Origin: an uncultured Lachnospiraceae bacterium
GTDB lineage: Bacteria > Bacillota > Clostridia > Lachnospirales > Lachnospiraceae
DNA: 8,070 nt
Direction: 5' to 3'
Assembly (NCBI GenBank): GCA_902803635.1
Contig: CADCQU010000272.1
Coordinates: forward strand, 1 to 8,070
Shown piece after piece: positions 4,902 to 8,070 of the stretch. The notes beneath the pieces were generated by a model, which saw only the letters and a program-made list of their open reading frames with translations, was not told the DNA's origin and made no database searches. Position 1 is the first letter of the stretch. Each line of letters starts with the position of its first letter. Made by a program: the position numbers and the translations under genes.

Positions 4902-7862
4902 TTACGGCGACGGCTCCGTGATATCCCTGGACACCGTAATCTTGATGATTCGCTCGGTTCCCGCGTAGGCCCCCTCGGGCGGGACGGTGATCATGATCTC
5001 CGCTTCGCCCTCGTAGCCCTTCTCCACGGTCACAATTCCGTCCGCGCTGATGCGGATGGCGGGATCGCTGCAAAGGTACGTCGCCTTCGCGTGCCCGAGC
5101 CACATGGCCGGCACCTGCACCCGCTGGTCCTCCGTCGCCGAATAGGGCAGCTCGATGTCCGAGGCCCAGATCGCGTTATCGGCGGCGATGATGACGAAGG
5201 AAATCGTCTTTGACGCGGGCGCGTACGCAAGGTTCCCCTTCGTGGACACGGTAATCGTCGTCTGGCCGATGTAATACGCCGGCACGAAGACGCTCCCGCC
5301 GCCGGAATTGGACACCTTCAGCACCGGGTCGTCGCAGCTGTACGTAATCGTCCCGCCCGTGGCCTTCGCCCCGATCGGCGTGTAATAGTAATCCTTCTCC
5401 TGCGCGTTCACGACGATGTTGTCGATCCGGATCTCGTTCTTCATCTTCTGGCCCGGCTTCCAGCGCCGGAACACCAGCTGCCGCTCGCCGACGACTTCCT
5501 TCCAGGCATCCCGCAGCTCCTTCCGCCAGGTCGCATTCCCGCTCGGGTAATACACCGCCGCGCGAACGCCCTCGCCGAACGGGACCTCCGCCGGTGCGTC
5601 CTTATAGAAGTACATTCCCTTGTATTTGCAAATGGTTCCTTCCTCGCCGACAAAGGCCTTCTCCGCCTTTTCTAATTTGGACTTGACACGGAGCTCCTCG
5701 ACATTGCACCCGACAAATGCATTTTCCTCAAGAACCTCCAATTTGTCCGGCAGAACCAACCGATCCAGCGTACAATCGTAGAAGGCGTAGGTTCCAATCG
5801 TCCTCGTCTCCTTGCGCACCTTGTACGTCTTCCGCGTGGCCGCCGCCGGATAGGCCCAGAGGCGGGCCGCGCCCTTCGAGTAGAGCACGCCGTTCACGGA
5901 TCGGAGGAACTGGTTTTTCTCGTGCACGACAATCTTGGCGGTATCCTTGCCGCCAACCTCAGCGGCCCGGAAGCCCGTCACCGTATCCTCCGAAAGCTCG
6001 GCCCTTCTCCCGATGGAAATGGCCCGCGTGTTGACATTTTTGAGACCGCCAGCCTCAATCCGGACCACGTTATCCGGAATCCGAAGCACGCCCTCCATCT
6101 CCGTTCCGTAGAAAGCCAATTTGCCAATCTCGCGCAAACTATCCGGAAGCGTAATTTTCGTCTTCGCAGCCCCGCTGTTCACGCCGCCGAGCAGCCAGTT
6201 CCCGATGCGGGTGATGCCGCCGCCCACGCGGACCTCGGTGATCCGGCGAATGTGTACTTTCCCGGAAAGGTCGTCCGAACTAAGGAGATTCCCCGTGCTT
6301 CCACCCTTCTCGGAGGAAGCCGAAGCCTCCGCATCGTCCGTGTAGCCCTTCGCGATGGCCGCCGCAAGGCCCGAAGGAATGCTCTCCGCTTCGTCAGAGG
6401 CAGACGCCTCCGCAGAATCGTCACGGTAGCCCTTCGCAATCGCCGCCGCAAGGCCCGCGCCCGCGCTTTCCGTTTCGTCCGTCAAAGCCGAGGACTCCTC
6501 GCCTTCAGAAGCAGTCTCCCCCGAAGATGAGGAAGTCCCGGAAGCAGCAGCCGTAAGCCCCGCGTCAACCTCCCCGGCCTCCAGGGCCGCCTGCCAGTCA
6601 TAACCCTCGATGGCGTTGCTCCATGGAAGCCGCGCATGGCCAAGGCTCGGGTCATAGCCAAAATCGTAGGTTGGCCCGAAGCCCTCAATCTTCAGTGTGT
6701 ATTTCTCCACAACCGAACCCAAACCGTTCGCCTCGGTGCCAGTCAGTTCCAGCGTGTAGGTGGCCGCCTTCCCGCAGACACCCGAAAGCCAATCCGTCCG
6801 GTACAGCGAATACGAGGCATTTGCCGAACCCAGAAGAAGGCGGTAGGTGCCGGGGACAAGGTAGGCCCCCATCGAGAAGGCCTCCGCCGGGTCCGTAAAA
6901 TGCTCGTCCTCGTAGTTGTTGGCCAGGGCAAGGCTCTGGTTCCCGAAGGCCAAAGCCGCGTCGACCTTCTCGTCGCCATAGCCGAAGATATTGATTCCAT
7001 AGTTCCCCGACTCGCGAATCGTCAGGTTCACCGTTTTCGGCCAGTACCTTGAAGGAACGGTCCGAAAAACGTCCGCCTCCGGCACGCCCAGATAAATGTA
7101 GAACTCCTGCGGCTCGTTGGTGGGGTTCGTCACCGAAAAGTACAGCAGGGTGCCGCCATTTGTATACAAATGCCTCTCGTTCCCGCCCAGGTTGTCGATG
7201 TTCTCCTGGTAGCTGCCGTTGAGGGCCTTTACATACATGGAGACCTCATTATCCCCAATCGGGCGAAGCAGCAATCCCTGCGAAGGATTCTGCCGCAGAT
7301 ACTGGTAGAACCGCCAGGACTCCCCCGGGCTAAGCTTCTTCCGAAGCATGCCGTAGGATTTATCCACGTTCCCCACGGTCACCGGATAATCTCCCTTGGT
7401 CAGGCCCTCCTCCGCCGTAAAGCGGATATAGTAGGTCTTGTCGTAGGAAAGAGCCGCCACGACGCCGCTCCGGTCCTTCTCCGTGTAGGAAACGCCGACG
7501 GAGCGGCCATTTTCATCGACCACCTGGAGCGTCAGCTTCTCCGGCGTGTCCGTCGCCACCGAAAAATCCGTCAAATCCTCCGGCGCGTTCTGCCAGTCGC
7601 GCTCGCCCAGCGTGTAGAGCACGTCCATCCCGCCCGCTAGCGGAACGCTCTTTTCTTTAAAGAGGTAGCCCTCGCCGCCCTCCGAAATCAGCTCACTCGC
7701 CGATTTCGAGGCTGCCAAAGCATCCTTCGGAGCCAACACTGACATTCCAAGCATAATAAATAGGAAGAAACACAGGCAAATGCCCTTCCCCCGTAAAAGA
7801 TGGATGGGAAAAGATCCTGCCGCACTCCGTTCCTTCCTTTCGCCTTCTCTGACAAATGGCAT
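4902..7862 (-). CDS. Secreted BspA-type leucine-rich-repeat protein with Big-like C-terminal domains
   Basis: A 986-residue exported protein, probably a surface or secreted binding protein; its ligand is unknown. Residues 1-50 form a signal peptide: a basic start, a hydrophobic core at about 28-44, and a likely cut after ALA at 48-50. Residues 75-400 are beta-rich and resemble tandem PPC-like (pre-peptidase C-terminal) modules, a weak assignment. Residues 435-525 are a Ser/Ala/Glu-rich linker with a 28-residue duplication. Residues 537-740 carry degenerate LRR_5/BspA repeats (for example LPDSLREIGKLAFYG and LPDKLEVLEENAFVGCN). Two related Big-like domains follow at about 808-892 and 896-980, each with a Y-x-C-x-D-P motif (C843, C931). 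There is no LPXTG, lipobox, C-terminal membrane helix or obvious wall-binding repeat, and the chain ends shortly after the last domain. The start is fixed by GGAGGT eight bases upstream. It is the first gene of the run, with its own promoter; MBOAT follows after 92 bp. LRR and signal peptide calls are firm, function is not. Confidence 0.9.
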   Translation of the reverse strand: MPFVREGERKERSAAGSFPIHLLRGKGICLCFFLFIMLGMSVLAPKDALAASKSASELISEGGEGYLFKEKSVPLAGGMDVLYTLGERDWQNAPEDLTDFSVATDTPEKLTLQVVDENGRSVGVSYTEKDRSGVVAALSYDKTYYIRFTAEEGLTKGDYPVTVGNVDKSYGMLRKKLSPGESWRFYQYLRQNPSQGLLLRPIGDNEVSMYVKALNGSYQENIDNLGGNERHLYTNGGTLLYFSVTNPTNEPQEFYIYLGVPEADVFRTVPSRYWPKTVNLTIRESGNYGINIFGYGDEKVDAALAFGNQSLALANNYEDEHFTDPAEAFSMGAYLVPGTYRLLLGSANASYSLYRTDWLSGVCGKAATYTLELTGTEANGLGSVVEKYTLKIEGFGPTYDFGYDPSLGHARLPWSNAIEGYDWQAALEAGEVDAGLTAAASGTSSSSGETASEGEESSALTDETESAGAGLAAAIAKGYRDDSAEASASDEAESIPSGLAAAIAKGYTDDAEASASSEKGGSTGNLLSSDDLSGKVHIRRITEVRVGGGITRIGNWLLGGVNSGAAKTKITLPDSLREIGKLAFYGTEMEGVLRIPDNVVRIEAGGLKNVNTRAISIGRRAELSEDTVTGFRAAEVGGKDTAKIVVHEKNQFLRSVNGVLYSKGAARLWAYPAAATRKTYKVRKETRTIGTYAFYDCTLDRLVLPDKLEVLEENAFVGCNVEELRVKSKLEKAEKAFVGEEGTICKYKGMYFYKDAPAEVPFGEGVRAAVYYPSGNATWRKELRDAWKEVVGERQLVFRRWKPGQKMKNEIRIDNIVVNAQEKDYYYTPIGAKATGGTITYSCDDPVLKVSNSGGGSVFVPAYYIGQTTITVSTKGNLAYAPASKTISFVIIAADNAIWASDIELPYSATEDQRVQVPAMWLGHAKATYLCSDPAIRISADGIVTVEKGYEGEAEIMITVPPEGAYAGTERIIKITVSRDITEPSP
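6315..6455 (-). repeat. In-frame 84-bp-period duplication in the LRR gene linker
   Basis: Two copies encode GLAAAIAKGY-x-DD followed by AEASAS: residues 470-489 (bases 6455-6396, with one extra Ser) and residues 498-516 (bases 6371-6315). The period is 28 residues or 84 bases. The DNA copies are also very similar, which points to a recent duplication or ongoing homogenisation. The surrounding linker (435-525) is rich in Ser, Ala, Glu and Asp and separates the N-terminal beta-rich part from the LRR part. Confidence 0.85.
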
Positions 7863-7870
7863 CTTTCAAG

Positions 7871-7876
7871 ACCTCC
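7871..7876 (-). promoter_or_regulatory. Ribosome binding site of the LRR gene
   Basis: GGAGGT on the minus strand, eight bases before the ATG at 7862. It matches the 16S anti-Shine-Dalgarno closely and fixes the start of the LRR protein. Confidence 0.9.
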
Positions 7877-7895
7877 AACTAACCTTGTCATTTCC

Positions 7896-7910
7896 TTGCA
7901 ATCGCTGCAA
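7896..7910. promoter_or_regulatory. Inverted repeat at predicted transcription start, possible operator
   Basis: TTGCA, five bases, then TGCAA form a 15-bp inverted repeat. It begins about at the predicted +1 of the promoter at 7918-7947 and lies before the ribosome site. Position and symmetry fit a repressor site, but arms of five bases are short and can arise by chance. Confidence 0.3.
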
Positions 7911-7917
7911 TATCCCT

Positions 7918-7947
7918 ATTCTACCACTTTGCCCCCACCTTTTTCAA
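7918..7947 (-). promoter_or_regulatory. Probable sigma-A promoter of the four-gene run
   Basis: Reading the minus strand, the -35 box is TTGAAA (7947-7942) and the -10 box is TAGAAT (7923-7918). Each differs from consensus at one position. The spacer is 18 bases and ends in TGG, giving a TGn extended -10. Transcription would begin near 7911, leaving a leader of about 49 bases before the LRR start codon. It is the best promoter match noticed in any of the gaps. Confidence 0.75.
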
Positions 7948-7974
7948 CTTAAATACGCAGGAAGATGGAAAACA

Positions 7975-7983
7975 TGCTATACT
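7975..7983 (+). promoter_or_regulatory. Possible divergent promoter, extended -10
   Basis: TGC followed by TATACT gives a TGn extended -10 on the plus strand, one base off TATAAT. It points out of the window, away from the LRR gene. No convincing -35 box is seen 16-18 bases upstream. It would serve a plus-strand gene beyond 8070, none of which is visible. Confidence 0.3.
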
Positions 7984-8012
7984 ATGGTTACAGTTCAGGT
8001 GACCCTGCTGAT

Positions 8013-8043
8013 AAAGGCTTGTCCGCATCGTGAAAGGCTTGTC
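8013..8043. repeat. Short direct repeat, two copies, period 20
   Basis: AAAGGCTTGTC occurs at 8013-8023 and again at 8033-8043, with nine bases between. The second copy runs directly into the dispersed-type repeat that starts at 8041. Confidence 0.7.
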
Positions 8044-8067
8044 ATTCTGAGCGAAGCGAAGAATCCC
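8041..8067. repeat. Dispersed intergenic repeat (CATTCTGAGCGAAGCG type)
   Basis: The sequence from 8041 begins GTCATTCTGAGCGAAGCG and continues to GAAGAATCCC. ATTCT and AGAAT pair as short outer arms around a tandem GCGAA core. From memory, near-identical stretches recur between genes in many unrelated bacterial genomes. Its function is not known to me. It is cut close to the window edge, so the full element is not visible. Confidence 0.6.
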
Positions 8068-8070
8068 GTA

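Noticed and set aside
6315..6455. CRISPR-like or transposon repeat
   Set aside because: Two copies only, in frame inside a coding gene; this is a protein repeat.
5922..6530. Plus-strand open frames within the LRR gene, including 7170-7640
   Set aside because: All are shadows of the LRR gene. Arg/Pro-rich products reflect its codon use.
7..7862. Classical dltABCD teichoic acid D-alanylation operon
   Set aside because: No carrier gene or DltX peptide is visible, the MBOAT and SGNH proteins differ in size and domains from DltB and DltD, and the gene order is different. Gene symbols were therefore withheld.

Overview
The window carries one unidirectional four-gene run, all on the minus strand and transcribed from high to low coordinates. 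In transcription order the genes are: a large secreted leucine-rich-repeat protein (7862 to 4902), an MBOAT-family membrane O-acyltransferase (4809 to 3211), a membrane-anchored SGNH/DltD-like protein with a C-terminal fibronectin-III-like module (3108 to 1591), and an adenylate-forming (AMP-binding) ligase (about 1419 to 7). The gaps are 92, 102 and 171 bp. No convincing terminator was seen between the genes, so an operon is the simplest reading. The only strong promoter seen lies just upstream of the first gene.

The source is probably a Gram-positive-type anaerobe of the Clostridia, perhaps Lachnospiraceae-like. The reasons are strong GGAGG-type ribosome sites, a BspA-type LRR protein with Big-like domains, an FN3 module of the GYQVYRK style common in that group, and moderately high GC coding sequence. 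This placement is inference; a Negativicutes origin is not excluded.

The ligase, MBOAT and SGNH genes make up three of the four classes of a dlt-type surface acylation system: ligase (DltA role), membrane acyltransferase (DltB/AlgI role) and extracellular SGNH acyl-transfer protein (DltD/AlgJ role). The fourth class, a small acyl carrier protein, is not in the window. It could lie just beyond base 1, because the ligase ends six bases from the edge. A likely scheme is that the ligase adenylates an acyl or aminoacyl group and loads it on a carrier, the MBOAT protein passes it across the membrane, and the SGNH protein helps transfer it to a surface polymer or protein. The substrate cannot be read from sequence. 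The LRR protein at the head of the run has a signal peptide but no sorting motif, and could be the acceptor, a polymer-binding partner or simply a co-regulated adhesin.

Region by region: 1-6 is edge sequence. 7-1419 is the ligase, with a TTG or GTG start and no clear ribosome site. 1420-1590 is an AT-rich gap with a hairpin, a TATAAT box and repeated TATACA-type motifs. 1591-3108 is the SGNH-FN3 gene. 3109-3210 is a gap holding a short degenerate copy of the MBOAT gene's 3' end. 3211-4809 is MBOAT. 4810-4901 is a gap without a clear signal. 4902-7862 is the LRR gene. 7863-8070 is the upstream region, with a promoter, a palindrome at the predicted start of transcription, a possible divergent promoter, a short direct repeat and a dispersed intergenic repeat resembling one seen in many bacterial genomes.
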